From Mesorhizobium sp. WSM3862 (GTDB lineage: Bacteria; Pseudomonadota; Alphaproteobacteria; Rhizobiales; Rhizobiaceae), in NCBI RefSeq assembly GCF_002294985.1, contig NZ_NSGE01000006.1, positions 124,001-188,000 on the forward strand: a stretch of 64,000 bases of DNA, read 5' to 3'. The position numbers were made by a program, and so were the translations under genes. Every line of letters begins with the position of its first letter. Position 1 is the stretch's first letter. The notes under the pieces were generated by a model. It was not told the origin of the DNA. It saw nothing but the letters and a program-made list of their open reading frames with translations, and ran no database searches. This document shows positions 51,090-60,308 of the stretch, piece after piece.

Positions 51090-51103
51090 CGGGGAGAGAA
51101 AAG

Positions 51104-53323
51104 ATGAGCTACACCAATTTCACCCTCGACGTGGACGCCGACGGGATCGCGCTGGTCACCTGGGACATGCCGGGCCGCTCGATGAACGTCTTCACCGAAG
51201 AGGCGATGCGCGAGCTCAACGCCATCGTCGATCGTGTGGCGGGCGACGCCGCCATCAAAGGCGCAGTCATCACCTCCGGCAAGGACACCTTCTCCGGCGG
51301 TGCCGACATCACCATGCTGCAGAAGATGCTCGCCACCTTCGCCGTCGAAAAGGAAAAGGACCTCGAAAAGGCGACCAAGGCCCTGTTCGACAATGCCGGC
51401 TATATGACCGGCCTGTTCCGCAAGATCGAGACCTGCGGCAAGCCTTGGGTGTCGGCGATCAACGGCACCTGCATGGGCGGCGCCTTCGAGATGTCGCTCG
51501 CCTGCCACGGCCGCGTCGCGGCCGATTCCGACAAGGTGAAGATGGCACTCCCCGAGGTGAAGATCGGCATCTTCCCGGGCGCCGGCGGCACCCAGCGCGT
51601 GCCGCGGCTGACGGATCAGCAGCAGGCGCTGCAGATGCTGACCAGCGGCCAGAATCTGACGCCGCAAAAGGCGAAGTCGATGGGCCTGATCCACGAGATC
51701 GCCGAGCCGAAGAAGCTTGTCGAGACCGCCAAGGCGATGATCAAAAACGGCCTGAAGCCGGTGGCGCCGTGGGACGAAAAGGGTTTCAAGCTGCCCGGCG
51801 GTCCGATCTATTCGACGGCCGGCGCCAATCTTTGGCCGCCGGCCATCGCCATCCTGCGCCGCGAGACCTTTGGCAATTATCCGGCGGCCGCCGCGATCCT
51901 GAAATGCGTCTATGAGGGCCTGCTGGTGCCCTTCGACACCGGGCTCCGGATCGAGCAGCGCTACTTCACCGAGATCATGCAGACCAAGGAAGCGGCGGCG
52001 ATGATCCGCTCGCTTTTCGTGTCGCTGCAGGAACTGAACAAGGGCGCGCGCCGCCCGGCCGGCGTGCCGGACACCAAGTTCAAGAAGATCGGCATACTCG
52101 GCGCCGGCTTCATGGGCGCCGGCATTGCCTATGTCACGGCCAAGGCCGGCATTCCGGTCGTGCTGCTCGACCGCGACATGGAGTCGGCCGAGAAGGGCAA
52201 GGCGCATTCCGACGGCCTGATTTCGGACCAGGTGAAGAAGGGCCGCGCCAAGCCCCAAGAGAAAGACAGGTTGCTGTCGCTGATCACGCCGACGGCCGAC
52301 TATGCCGATCTTGCCGGCTGCGACCTTGTCGTCGAGGCGGTGTTCGAGGATTCAGGCGTGAAGAAGCTCGCCACCGAGAAAGCGGAAGCGGCGCTGAAGT
52401 CCTCGGCGATCTTTGCCTCGAACACTTCGACCATCCCGATCACCTCGCTGGCGAAGAACTCGGCGCGGCCAAAAAACTTCATCGGCATCCACTTCTTCTC
52501 GCCCGTCGACAAGATGATGCTCGTCGAGATCATCCTCGGCAAGAAGACTGGCGACAAGGCGCTCGCCGTCGCGATCGACTTCGTACGCGCCATCAAGAAG
52601 ACGCCGATCGTCGTCAACGACACGCGCGGCTTCTACGTCAATCGCTGCGTGCTGCGCTATATGTCGGAAGCCTACAAGATGCTGATCGAAGGCGTTCCTG
52701 CGGCGATGATCGAGAACGCCGCCAAGGCCGCCGGCATGCCGGTCGGCCCGCTGGCGCTGACCGACGAGACGGCGATCGACCTTGCCCAGAAGATCATGAA
52801 GCAGACCATCAAGGATCTAGGCGAGAAAGCCGTCGACCCGAAGCAGATGGCGCTGATCAACACTATGGTCGACACGCATGGCCGCTTCGGCCGCAAGAAC
52901 GGCAAGGGCTTCTACGACTATCCTGCCAAGCCGGCGAAGAAGAAGCTGTGGCCGGGTCTCAAGGATCTCTATCCGCAACTGAAGCCCGAGAAGGTCGACT
53001 ACGAGGAGCTCAAAGAGCGCCTGCTGGTCACCATCGCTCTGGAGGCGGTGCGCGTCATGGAGGAGGGCATCGTCACCGATCCGCGCGAGGCGGACGTCGG
53101 CTCGATCCTCGCCTTCGGCTTCGCGCCGTTCACCGGCGGCGCGCTCTCCTACATCGACGGCATCGGCGCCAAGCGTTTCGTCAAGATCGCCAAGGGCCTG
53201 CAGAAGAAATACGGGGCCGAGTTCAAGGCGCCCAAGCTTTTGCTCGACATGGCCGAGAAGGGCGAGACTTTCTACCAGCGCTTCGACCCTTACCAGAAGG
53301 GCGAGGTCAAGAAGGCCGCCTGA
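51104..53323 (+). CDS. Multifunctional enoyl-CoA hydratase / 3-hydroxyacyl-CoA dehydrogenase (FadB/FadJ type)
   Basis: This 739-residue fusion carries out hydration and oxidation in beta-oxidation. The N-terminal crotonase domain keeps both glutamates (GGAFEMSLACHGR and MALPEVKIGIFPG). The NAD-binding domain begins IGILGAGFMGAGIAYVTAKA near residue 328, with FASNTSTIPITSLA and FIGIHFFSPVDKM, followed by two C-terminal dehydrogenase domains (GFYVNRCVLRYMSEA). It would form a complex with the thiolase encoded just upstream. All catalytic landmarks are present. Confidence 0.95.
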   Translation: MSYTNFTLDVDADGIALVTWDMPGRSMNVFTEEAMRELNAIVDRVAGDAAIKGAVITSGKDTFSGGADITMLQKMLATFAVEKEKDLEKATKALFDNAGYMTGLFRKIETCGKPWVSAINGTCMGGAFEMSLACHGRVAADSDKVKMALPEVKIGIFPGAGGTQRVPRLTDQQQALQMLTSGQNLTPQKAKSMGLIHEIAEPKKLVETAKAMIKNGLKPVAPWDEKGFKLPGGPIYSTAGANLWPPAIAILRRETFGNYPAAAAILKCVYEGLLVPFDTGLRIEQRYFTEIMQTKEAAAMIRSLFVSLQELNKGARRPAGVPDTKFKKIGILGAGFMGAGIAYVTAKAGIPVVLLDRDMESAEKGKAHSDGLISDQVKKGRAKPQEKDRLLSLITPTADYADLAGCDLVVEAVFEDSGVKKLATEKAEAALKSSAIFASNTSTIPITSLAKNSARPKNFIGIHFFSPVDKMMLVEIILGKKTGDKALAVAIDFVRAIKKTPIVVNDTRGFYVNRCVLRYMSEAYKMLIEGVPAAMIENAAKAAGMPVGPLALTDETAIDLAQKIMKQTIKDLGEKAVDPKQMALINTMVDTHGRFGRKNGKGFYDYPAKPAKKKLWPGLKDLYPQLKPEKVDYEELKERLLVTIALEAVRVMEEGIVTDPREADVGSILAFGFAPFTGGALSYIDGIGAKRFVKIAKGLQKKYGAEFKAPKLLLDMAEKGETFYQRFDPYQKGEVKKAA

Positions 53324-53332
53324 CGAACTCCG

Positions 53333-53875
53333 ATGTATGTCTGGGGGCGCCTCGCGCGCATGATGGCCACGGCGCGTAGCCGTGGCCCTTATCAAATCGG
53401 CGATCAGAGCCGGCTGGCCTTTCGCTGCCTGCCGACCGACATCGATTTCAACAGCCATCTCAACAATGCCCGTTACATGATGCTGGCCGATCTTGGCCGT
53501 ATCGACGTTTTTCTTCGCGCCGGTCTTGTCGCGCTCGCGCGGCGGAACGGCTGGGCGCCGATGATCGGCGGGCTGCAATCGGCCTATGTGCGCGAGATCA
53601 GGCTGTGGCGCCGCTTCGAGGTGGTGTCGTCGATCGAGACCTGGGAAGGCACTTCGGTGATCGGCAAGCACCGCTTCGTCCTCGACAATGGCGAGACAGC
53701 GGCGCTGATCCTGACCACCGGCGGCGTCTATGACCGGCGCGGCCGCCGCTTTCTCGAGATTGAGGCAGTCGTCGCGGCGCTCGGCCATTCGGCGCAACCG
53801 CGCCCGCCGACCGAGCCCGAGCAAGCATTCATGATCTCGCACCGGAACCTCCGCGAGCAGGCCAAGCGGGCCTGA
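53333..53875 (+). CDS. Hot-dog fold acyl-CoA thioesterase
   Basis: The 180-residue protein has the 4HBT-type hot-dog helix and turn: FRCLPTDIDFNSHLNNARYM near residue 31, where the Asp of DFNSHLNN is the usual active-site position, and YVREIRLWRRFEVVSSIETW. It probably hydrolyses acyl-CoA to free CoA when the beta-oxidation pool is high. It starts 10 bp after the multifunctional protein and closes the operon. A basic N-terminus (first 20 residues) may not be part of the fold. Confidence 0.85.
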   Translation: MYVWGRLARMMATARSRGPYQIGDQSRLAFRCLPTDIDFNSHLNNARYMMLADLGRIDVFLRAGLVALARRNGWAPMIGGLQSAYVREIRLWRRFEVVSSIETWEGTSVIGKHRFVLDNGETAALILTTGGVYDRRGRRFLEIEAVVAALGHSAQPRPPTEPEQAFMISHRNLREQAKRA

Positions 53876-53887
53876 TCGAGCAAGCGT

Positions 53888-54508
53888 TCAATGTTCGGCC
53901 CGGAAGGTTTTGCCCAGATCGACCGCGTCGCCAAAATAGTGCCGGAACACATAGAACAGCGGATTCCATCGCGCAGTGTCGATGTGGTTCGTTCCCGGCA
54001 AGACGATGCTGCGGTGCGCATGAACCCGCTGCACGTCCTACCTCCATGATGAGGTGCGTCGAGGATGCGCCTTGCTGCTTCGCGCTGCGATGGCAGGTCA
54101 ACAGGCGTGTTTCGAACTGCAGGGGGCATTCTGCGATGCGCGGCGTCCGGATCAATTCGCTGGGCTGGATCGCAAAGCCGCCTAGAGCGAACTTGTCGGC
54201 CTCATGAATGAACCCCAATTCGGCCTTGTGGGGTGGAACTGGATTCGCACCCGTGGTGCGCGCGATCCGTTCGACATTCGCCCAGAGGCTGGCCGCGGGA
54301 AAATTGAGGGTGCATTCGCCATCCCGCAGAAGATTGCTGGCGCCCTGGGTCGCCGAACTCAAGCCGAGGACCACGCATGAACCCAAGGCCCACGCGGACG
54401 AAATGGGTGTAATGTTGCGGCGCCGTCATGGTTTCGGGTAACCATCAGGACGACAGGCGTCCCAAAATAAAGAACGGATGGGGCGATGCATTGGTGGTTC
54501 GGCAACAT
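53888..54508 (-). pseudogene. Flavin reductase-like (FMN-binding split barrel) pseudogene with two frameshifts
   Basis: Three reading frames in series give one flavin-reductase-like protein. Residues from 54508 (MLPNHQCIAPSVLYFGTPVV) run to about 54414; the middle part (ITPISSAWALGSCVVLGLSS, and IARTTGANPVPPHKAELGF) is in another frame from about 54414 to 54036; the end (VLPGTNHIDTARWNPLFYVF through FRAEH and a stop at 53888) returns to the first frame. One base is missing near 54412 and one gained near 54036. Without them the gene would encode about 206 residues. It lies convergent with the thioesterase gene. Confidence 0.85.
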
Positions 54509-54761
54509 GAGCAGTCCTTCGCAATTCGAGAACCGTACCCTACCAAGCTTGCGCACCGAGACGTTTCGGCCGGGGTCGAACGATGCATTGCGCACGCGGC
54601 GACATGTCGGTGCCGGCGCCCGGCACAGGATCGAGTCCCATCAATCCTGCGGAAGCGGGCGACTTTCTCTCGAATCCGCTGTTCGCGCCGGTGGACAATT
54701 GAATGGTCGCGCGCTAGACAGCAGTGAGGCATTTTTTCCTGTTTTTCGAAGGAGAGCGGAC

Positions 54762-55403
54762 TTGCTCTCACACGATCGCGTCTGGGCCGCAATCGATGCT
54801 CTTGCCGAGCGCTATTCGCTCTCGGCTTCCGGTCTCGCCCGCCGCGCGGGCCTCGATTCGACCGCCTTCAACAAATCCAAGCGCCTGTCCTCCGACGGCC
54901 GGCCGCGCTGGCCTTCGACCGAATCGCTGGCCAAGATCATCGAGGCCACCGGCGCCTCGCTGGAAGAATTCACCGTGCTGGTTGAGGGTCACGGTCCCTC
55001 CGCCGTGCCGCCGCCGCGTATGGCCGTGCCGCTGCTTGGCTTCGCCCAGGCCGGTGCCGGCGGTTTCTTCGACGATGCCGGCTATCCCTCGGGGCAGGGC
55101 TGGGATCTGGTCGAGCTTCCGGCGCGGGCGGCGGAAACCTCCTATGCGCTGAAGGTCCAGGGCGATTCCATGCTGCCGCTCTACCGCAATGGCGACGTGC
55201 TGATCGTCGAGCCGGGCGCGCCGACGCGCAAGGGCGACCGCGTCGTCGTCAAGACCACCGCCGGCGAGGTGATGGCCAAGGTGCTCGACCGGCAGACCGC
55301 GAAGTCGGTCGTGCTGGTCTCGCTTAACCCCGCTCACCCGGACCGCGACATCCCGATGAGCGAGGTCGAGTGGGTGGCGCGGATCGTCTGGGCAAGCCAG
55401 TAG
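54762..55403 (+). CDS. Helix-turn-helix regulator with S24 (LexA-like) peptidase domain
   Basis: The 213-residue protein pairs an XRE-like DNA-binding domain (ERYSLSASGLARRAGLDSTA, residues 14-33) with a C-terminal S24 domain. The Ser is in VQGDSMLPLYRNGDV and the Lys in TRKGDRVVVKTTAGEV, forming the autoproteolysis dyad. An Ala-Gly pair in FAQAGAGGFFDD could be the cleavage site. This resembles phage-repressor-type regulators kept in many Rhizobiales. The start is TTG at 54762 with GGAG 9 nt upstream; the frame before it is not coding-like. Its targets are unknown. Confidence 0.85.
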   Translation: MLSHDRVWAAIDALAERYSLSASGLARRAGLDSTAFNKSKRLSSDGRPRWPSTESLAKIIEATGASLEEFTVLVEGHGPSAVPPPRMAVPLLGFAQAGAGGFFDDAGYPSGQGWDLVELPARAAETSYALKVQGDSMLPLYRNGDVLIVEPGAPTRKGDRVVVKTTAGEVMAKVLDRQTAKSVVLVSLNPAHPDRDIPMSEVEWVARIVWASQ

Positions 55404-55413
55404 GTCCGGGCTG

Positions 55414-56298
55414 GTGCGGGTCCTCCATCTTGCCCTGGCGCTTGCGGCGGTTCCGGCAATGGCGGCGCTGGTCGTCGCCGGAGGCCACTCGCTGAAGGGC
55501 AGCGAAAGCGTCGTCGCGGTCGATCAGATCGATCCGGCCAGTGCACTTCCGGGGCAAGACGCCGATGTGGTGCCTCGGGAACCGATAACTGCGGAACCGG
55601 CGACGTCCGCCATTCTGGCGCCTGCCGCGCCGCAGCCGCCGAAGCCGGTGGCGCATTCGCGGGCAATCGATCCCGACGTGGTGGCGCCACCCGAAGTGCC
55701 TGCCGAGGAACTGGAACGGGTCGAGCCGCGCGCGCCGCTCAGCGATCTGGCGCTGGCCGGTCCGCCCAGGCCGCGGAAAACGAAACTGCCGGATGGCGAG
55801 GAGGGCACCAAGTTGCTCCAGCCCGTCGCCACCGCCGCCGGCCTGATCAAGGCCAAGGATTACTCCATCGCCGTGTCGGGCATCGACATCGTCAAAGAGG
55901 ACGAGACCTGCAGCGACGAAGGCAAGTCATGGGACTGCGGGGTTCGCGCCAGGACGGCATTCCGCGCTTTCCTGCGTGGCCGGACCCTGGTCTGCTCCGT
56001 GCCGCCGCAAGGCGGGCAGAAGGCCATAGCGGTCAAGTGCTGGGTCGGCAACAAGGATGTCGGTCTGTGGCTGGTGGAAAACGGCTGGGCCCGCGCGGCG
56101 CGAGGCGGTCCCTATGTCGAGGCGGGCGACAAGGCGCGCGCGGCGAGGAAAGGCATTTTCGGCGCCGCTCCGAACCTCGGCGGCCTGCCGGCATTGCCGG
56201 CCGCCACCGGCCCGGCGCCCGCCGCGCCGAGCTCCATCCTGCCGGCGGAAGATGGCGACGTTACGCCGCCAACTGACCAGCCAGGGCCCGCTCAATGA
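55414..56298 (+). CDS. Secreted SNase-fold (thermonuclease-like) protein, probably inactive
   Basis: The 294-residue protein has an N-terminal signal or anchor (residues 5-24), a Pro/Ala-rich linker to about residue 130 and a C-terminal SNase-like domain (YSIAVSGIDIVKEDETCSDE to WLVENGWARAARGG). In this fold the catalytic residues are Arg35, Glu43 and Arg87 by staphylococcal numbering. Only the Asp of GID is kept: Ala stands at the Arg35 position, Lys at Glu43, and the RYGR segment with Arg87 is absent. Nuclease activity is therefore unlikely. The start is GTG at 55414. Its last 38 bp overlap the convergent lysS. Confidence 0.78.
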   Translation: MRVLHLALALAAVPAMAALVVAGGHSLKGSESVVAVDQIDPASALPGQDADVVPREPITAEPATSAILAPAAPQPPKPVAHSRAIDPDVVAPPEVPAEELERVEPRAPLSDLALAGPPRPRKTKLPDGEEGTKLLQPVATAAGLIKAKDYSIAVSGIDIVKEDETCSDEGKSWDCGVRARTAFRAFLRGRTLVCSVPPQGGQKAIAVKCWVGNKDVGLWLVENGWARAARGGPYVEAGDKARAARKGIFGAAPNLGGLPALPAATGPAPAAPSSILPAEDGDVTPPTDQPGPAQ

Positions 56299-57910
56299 GC
56301 GCGCGCGTCTCCGTAATGCCGTAAAGCGCCGCGAAAGAACCGAAACGCGGCCCCCGTTCCTGTCCGATCAGCACCTGATAGATCATCTGGAAGAAGGCGA
56401 CCGACACGCCGGGTCCGCCTTCCGGGCTCTGCTTGGAATGGTCCTGATAGCGCTCGATCCGCCGCGCGACGTTGAGCGCCGCGTTCTGGATCGCCTCGCC
56501 GTCCGCGCCCTGCGGCAGCGCGCCGAGCGCTTCCGAAAGCTTCGCCAGCGCCTCGCGCTCAACCTCGTCGGCGGCGCGATAGACCTTGGTCGGCTTCACG
56601 AAGTCGTCGAAATAGCGGATGGCATAGCCTGTCAGCCGGTCGAGCTCGGGGTGCGTCTGCGGCGTCACCCCGGACGCATGGCGCGAGATGAAACCCCACA
56701 GCACCGCCTTGTCATGCGCGTTGGAGGCGCTGACCAGATTGAGCAGCAGCGCGAAGGGGACCGGCAGGTCGATGGCCGGCGGATTGCCGTCATGCATGTG
56801 CCAGACCGGGTTGCCGAGCCGCTCCTTCCATTCCTGGCGCGGATAGGCGGACAGGAAGGCGTAATATTCGTCGACCGCCTTCGGGATAACGTCGAAATAG
56901 AGCTTCTTGGCCTGCCGCGGCCGCTGGTACATGTAGAGGCCGAGGCTCTCGGTGGGCGCATAGGTCAGCCATTCGTCGATGGTGAGCCCATTACCCTTCG
57001 ACTTCGAGATCTTCTGGCCGTTCTCGTCGAGGAACAGCTCGTAGACGAAATGTTCCGGCGCGCGGCCGCCGAGGATGTTGCAGATGCGGTCGTAGATCGC
57101 CGCGTTGGTCTGGTGGTCCTTGCCGAACATTTCGAAATCGACGCCGAGCGCTGCCCAGCGCATGCCGAAATCCGGCTTCCACTGCAGCTTCACATGGCCG
57201 CCGGTGACCGGCAGCGTGGTCTCGCTGCCTTCGTCGTCGAAGGTGATGGTGCCGGCCTTGGCGTCGACATGCTTCATCGGCACGTAGAGCACGCGGCCGC
57301 TTTTCGGCGAGATCGGCAGGAATGGGCTGTAGGTCGCCTGGCGTTCTTCGCCGAGCGTCGGCAGCATCACCGCCATGATCTCGTCATAGCGCTCGGCGGC
57401 GCGCAACAGCACTTCGTCGAAGCGCCCGGACTTGTAGTATTGGGTCGCGCTGGCGAACTCATAGTCGAAGCCGAACGTGTCGAGGAAGCGGCAGAGCATC
57501 GCGTTGTTGTGGTCGGCGAAGCTCGCATAGCCGCCGCCGAACGGATTGGGCACCGATGTGAGCGGCTTGTGCAGGTAGGGCTCGAGCGCTGCGCGATCCG
57601 GCACGTTGTCGGGAATCTTGCGCATGCCGTCCATATCGTCGGAGAAGCACAAAAGCTTGGTCTTGACCTTGTCCTGCGTCAGCACGCGGAAGGCGTGCCG
57701 CACCATCGTGGTGCGCGCCACCTCGCCGAAGGTGCCGATATGCGGCAGGCCGGACGGGCCGTAGCCGGTCTCGAACAGGACGGTATCGGGAAAGTCCTTG
57801 TTCTTGTAGCGGGCAATGATCTTCTTGGCTTCTTCGAACGGCCATGCCTTGCTTTCGGCGGCGGCCGCAAGCATCTCGGCATTGAGATCGATGATGTTTG
57901 ATCCCGTCAT
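56261..57910 (-). CDS. lysS: Lysyl-tRNA synthetase, class I
   Basis: The 549-residue enzyme is a class I LysRS, the archaeal type also found in alphaproteobacteria, unlike the class II enzyme of most bacteria. The HIGH-like motif is GPSGLPHIGTFGE near residue 47 and the KMSKS-like motif is GQKISKSKGNGL near 293. The start at 57910 (MTGSNIIDLNAEML) follows GGAAAG by 4 nt; a Met six codons earlier lacks a binding site. Its 3' end overlaps the convergent SNase-like gene by 38 bp. Confidence 0.95.
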   Translation of the reverse strand: MTGSNIIDLNAEMLAAAAESKAWPFEEAKKIIARYKNKDFPDTVLFETGYGPSGLPHIGTFGEVARTTMVRHAFRVLTQDKVKTKLLCFSDDMDGMRKIPDNVPDRAALEPYLHKPLTSVPNPFGGGYASFADHNNAMLCRFLDTFGFDYEFASATQYYKSGRFDEVLLRAAERYDEIMAVMLPTLGEERQATYSPFLPISPKSGRVLYVPMKHVDAKAGTITFDDEGSETTLPVTGGHVKLQWKPDFGMRWAALGVDFEMFGKDHQTNAAIYDRICNILGGRAPEHFVYELFLDENGQKISKSKGNGLTIDEWLTYAPTESLGLYMYQRPRQAKKLYFDVIPKAVDEYYAFLSAYPRQEWKERLGNPVWHMHDGNPPAIDLPVPFALLLNLVSASNAHDKAVLWGFISRHASGVTPQTHPELDRLTGYAIRYFDDFVKPTKVYRAADEVEREALAKLSEALGALPQGADGEAIQNAALNVARRIERYQDHSKQSPEGGPGVSVAFFQMIYQVLIGQERGPRFGSFAALYGITETRALIERALAGQLAA

Positions 57911-58077
57911 GTCACTTTCCAGGGTCATGGGCCGGCCAGATGTGTCGGCTTGGCGCGCAAAGATTTTCACCCGGTCTCTAGGCGCGACGGGCCGGAGCGT
58001 CAACGATTTGCGGCGCTTTTCCTTGCGGCGCCTCAATGGCAATCCTACGTTGAAGCCTCACCATCAAGGAGTTTTGA

Positions 58078-58488
58078 ATGCCTTTGACGCCGCACGAAGC
58101 CCTGATCTATCTCATGGTCATCACTTCGGCGTCCGACCGCGACATGACCGATGTCGAACTGGCGCGGATCGGAGACGTCGTCCGTTCTTGGCCTGTGTTT
58201 GTCGATTTCAACAGCGACAGCCTGGTCGGAGTGGCTCAAGCCTGCCAGCAGGCTCTGCACGACAAGGACGGGCTGGAAGGCGTCCTTGCGCGCGTCGCCG
58301 ATGCGCTGCCGGAGCGATTGCGTGATACCGCCTATGCCGCCGCTTTCGAGGTCGCGGCGGTCGATCTCGAAATGCGCATGGAGGAGTTGAGGGTGCTGCA
58401 GCTCATCCGACGGGAACTCGATCTCGACACGCTCACCGTGGCGGCGATCGCCCGTGCGGCGAAGGCCCGCCTGCGCACACTGACTTAG
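58078..58488 (+). CDS. TerB-like (tellurite-resistance/DjlA) domain protein
   Basis: The 136-residue helical protein begins MPLTPHEALIYLMVITSASD and contains MTDVELARIGDVVRSWPVF and AAFEVAAVDLEMRMEELRVL, the pattern of the TerB-like fold. This family may bind metal ions; here the acidic DRDMTD and DLEMRMEE segments would be the candidates. No other ter genes are present, so tellurite resistance is not implied. It converges with the solute-binding protein gene, overlapping by 4 bp. Confidence 0.8.
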   Translation: MPLTPHEALIYLMVITSASDRDMTDVELARIGDVVRSWPVFVDFNSDSLVGVAQACQQALHDKDGLEGVLARVADALPERLRDTAYAAAFEVAAVDLEMRMEELRVLQLIRRELDLDTLTVAAIARAAKARLRTLT

Positions 58489-59357
58489 AAAAAGCTCACC
58501 GGAAAATAGCGCAGATAGAACTCGGCGAAGGTTCCCTTGATCGAGATTTCCTGCAGCGCATAGTCGAAGGCGGAGGCCAGCGCCGGGTCGCCCGCCCTGG
58601 TGGCGATCGCCATGCCCGAGCCCAGATATTCGGGCGCCAGATAAGGGCCGCCGCCGAAGCGGCAGCACCCGGCGGCTTCCGAGCCGCCGAGCCAGAAGGC
58701 GAAGCGCATGCCGTCGCCGAAGGCGGCGTCGATCCTGCCGGCCTTGAGGTCCGCGTAGAGGTCCTCGGGCTTGTCGAAGGGCACGACCTGCACCGTGCTG
58801 AAATAGTCGCGCAGCATCTTCTCATGCGCCGAGCCGGCGATGACGCCCACCCGCTTGCTGCGCAGCTTGTCGAGGATCGGCTCGGTAAACGCCTTGGCCT
58901 TCGGCATGATGAAGCGCGCCGGAAACTGCAGATAGGAACGCGAGAAGGCGTATTTCTCGCGGCTTTCCGGCGTCGCCGCGATGCCGGCGATGATCGCCTC
59001 GCCTTCGCCTTTCCGCAGCGCGTCGTCGAGATCGTTCCAGGGCAGCGCCTGGATCTGGCATTTCTCGACGATGCCGAGTTCGGCGCAGATCGCCCGCGCC
59101 AGGTCGATGTGGAAACCCGACAGCCGGCCGGAGCCGTCGAGGAAGTTGAAAGGCGGAAAATCGGTGGTGGTGAGGAACCTCAGCCTCGGCAACGCCGAAA
59201 GATCAGGCTTCGGCAGCCGCTCCTTGGCATCCCACAGCACCGGAACCTGCGGCTCCGCCGCGCGAGTCGCGCCGGCAAATGGCAACGCTCCGATCAGCGC
59301 CGACAGCAGGGCCAGAAATATCCATCGGAATGGCACGATAACGCTCCGCCCAATCAT
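58485..59357 (-). CDS. Periplasmic solute-binding protein (amino-acid ABC type)
   Basis: The 290-residue protein has a signal peptide (about residues 1-34, ending RAAEP) and a type II binding fold: LRFLTTTDFPPFNFLDGSGR, LSGFHIDLARAICAELGI, IAGIAATPESREKYAFSRSY and GKRVGVIAGSAHEKML-like segments. This is the family of polar-amino-acid and related binding proteins. No permease or ATPase is adjacent, so it may serve a remote transporter or a sensor. A CC pair (GCCRFGG) near residue 228 is unusual for this fold. It is divergent from luxR. Confidence 0.88.
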   Translation of the reverse strand: MIGRSVIVPFRWIFLALLSALIGALPFAGATRAAEPQVPVLWDAKERLPKPDLSALPRLRFLTTTDFPPFNFLDGSGRLSGFHIDLARAICAELGIVEKCQIQALPWNDLDDALRKGEGEAIIAGIAATPESREKYAFSRSYLQFPARFIMPKAKAFTEPILDKLRSKRVGVIAGSAHEKMLRDYFSTVQVVPFDKPEDLYADLKAGRIDAAFGDGMRFAFWLGGSEAAGCCRFGGGPYLAPEYLGSGMAIATRAGDPALASAFDYALQEISIKGTFAEFYLRYFPVSFF

Positions 59358-59576
59358 GTCCTTGGCTTTTCGTACGAAAACAGTGCAGGCACAATTGTTT
59401 TTGATTTCAAACGGGCGAATTCGGCGTATGGTTTAGTGCGTTTGCAAGTTTCAGCGCGCGCCCGCAACAGGGGCAGGTGTCGCGAAGAAACTTGTGGTCC
59501 GGGGTTGATGGCGAAGGGTGGTTCGGGCATCTACCATCGGTACGAAAAGCAGAAGCAACATGGGGTAGATGTTGCG

Positions 59577-60308
59577 ATGAGCATGTTCGATAGAACTCTG
59601 GAATACATCGACCAATTACAGCACGCCAACACTGCTGCGGCAGTGTGCGAGCGGCTGCTCGGCGTCACCTCGAGTTTCGGGCTGACGGCGCTGATGGCCG
59701 GAACGGTCCCGCAACCCGGCACGCCGCGCGGCCAGCAGAAGGACCATGTGCTGCTCTGCGACTGGCCGGGCGAGTGGCTGGAGCGCTATGTGGCGCGCAA
59801 CTATGTCGACCATGATCCGGTCGTCAGCCACATGAAGCAATTGCAGGCCCCGTTCCAGTGGCGGGAGGCTTCCCAGGCCATCGTCATCGACAAGAGCAGC
59901 GACGAGGTCATGGGCGACGCCCGCGAGTTCAAGCTGCGCGACGGCCTCGCCTTCCCGCTGGTCACGCTCGACGGCCAGATCGTCATGGTCTCGCTGGGTG
60001 GCGAGTCCGTTGAACTGTCGGACGTCGAATTCGGAATGGTCTCGCTGGTGTCCACCTACGCCATCGGCCGCGCCATGCAGCTTCACACGATGGCCGGCAA
60101 GGTCGTCGACCACATCGAACTCACACCGCGTGAGCGCGAATGCCTGCAATGGGCAGCTGTCGGAAAGTCCGAGTGGGAAATTTCGCAGATTCTCGGCATT
60201 TCGGAGCATACCTCCGAGAAACACCTTCTCAACGCGAAGAGCAAACTGGGCGCCGCCAACCGTGTGCAGGCAGTCGCCGAGGCGATCAGGCGTGGCTATA
60301 TTAGCTAA
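59577..60308 (+). CDS. luxR: LuxR-family quorum-sensing regulator
   Basis: The 243-residue protein has an N-terminal acyl-homoserine-lactone-binding domain (residues 20-165) and a C-terminal LuxR helix-turn-helix (LTPRERECLQWAAVGKSEWE, ISEHTSEKHLLNAKSKLGAA). The signal-binding residues are present: Trp and Tyr in WLERYVARNYVDHDP, the Asp-Pro of that segment and the Trp of FQWREA. The ATG at 59577 fits family length; another lies two codons later. The last 80 bp of the gene form the left end of a tandem duplication that continues into the intergenic region. Confidence 0.93.
   Translation: MSMFDRTLEYIDQLQHANTAAAVCERLLGVTSSFGLTALMAGTVPQPGTPRGQQKDHVLLCDWPGEWLERYVARNYVDHDPVVSHMKQLQAPFQWREASQAIVIDKSSDEVMGDAREFKLRDGLAFPLVTLDGQIVMVSLGGESVELSDVEFGMVSLVSTYAIGRAMQLHTMAGKVVDHIELTPRERECLQWAAVGKSEWEISQILGISEHTSEKHLLNAKSKLGAANRVQAVAEAIRRGYIS

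Noticed and set aside
53888..54508. Programmed frameshifting in the flavin-reductase-like gene.
   Set aside because: Neither shift point has a slippery heptamer followed by a hairpin, and two independent shifts of opposite sign fit mutation or sequencing error better.
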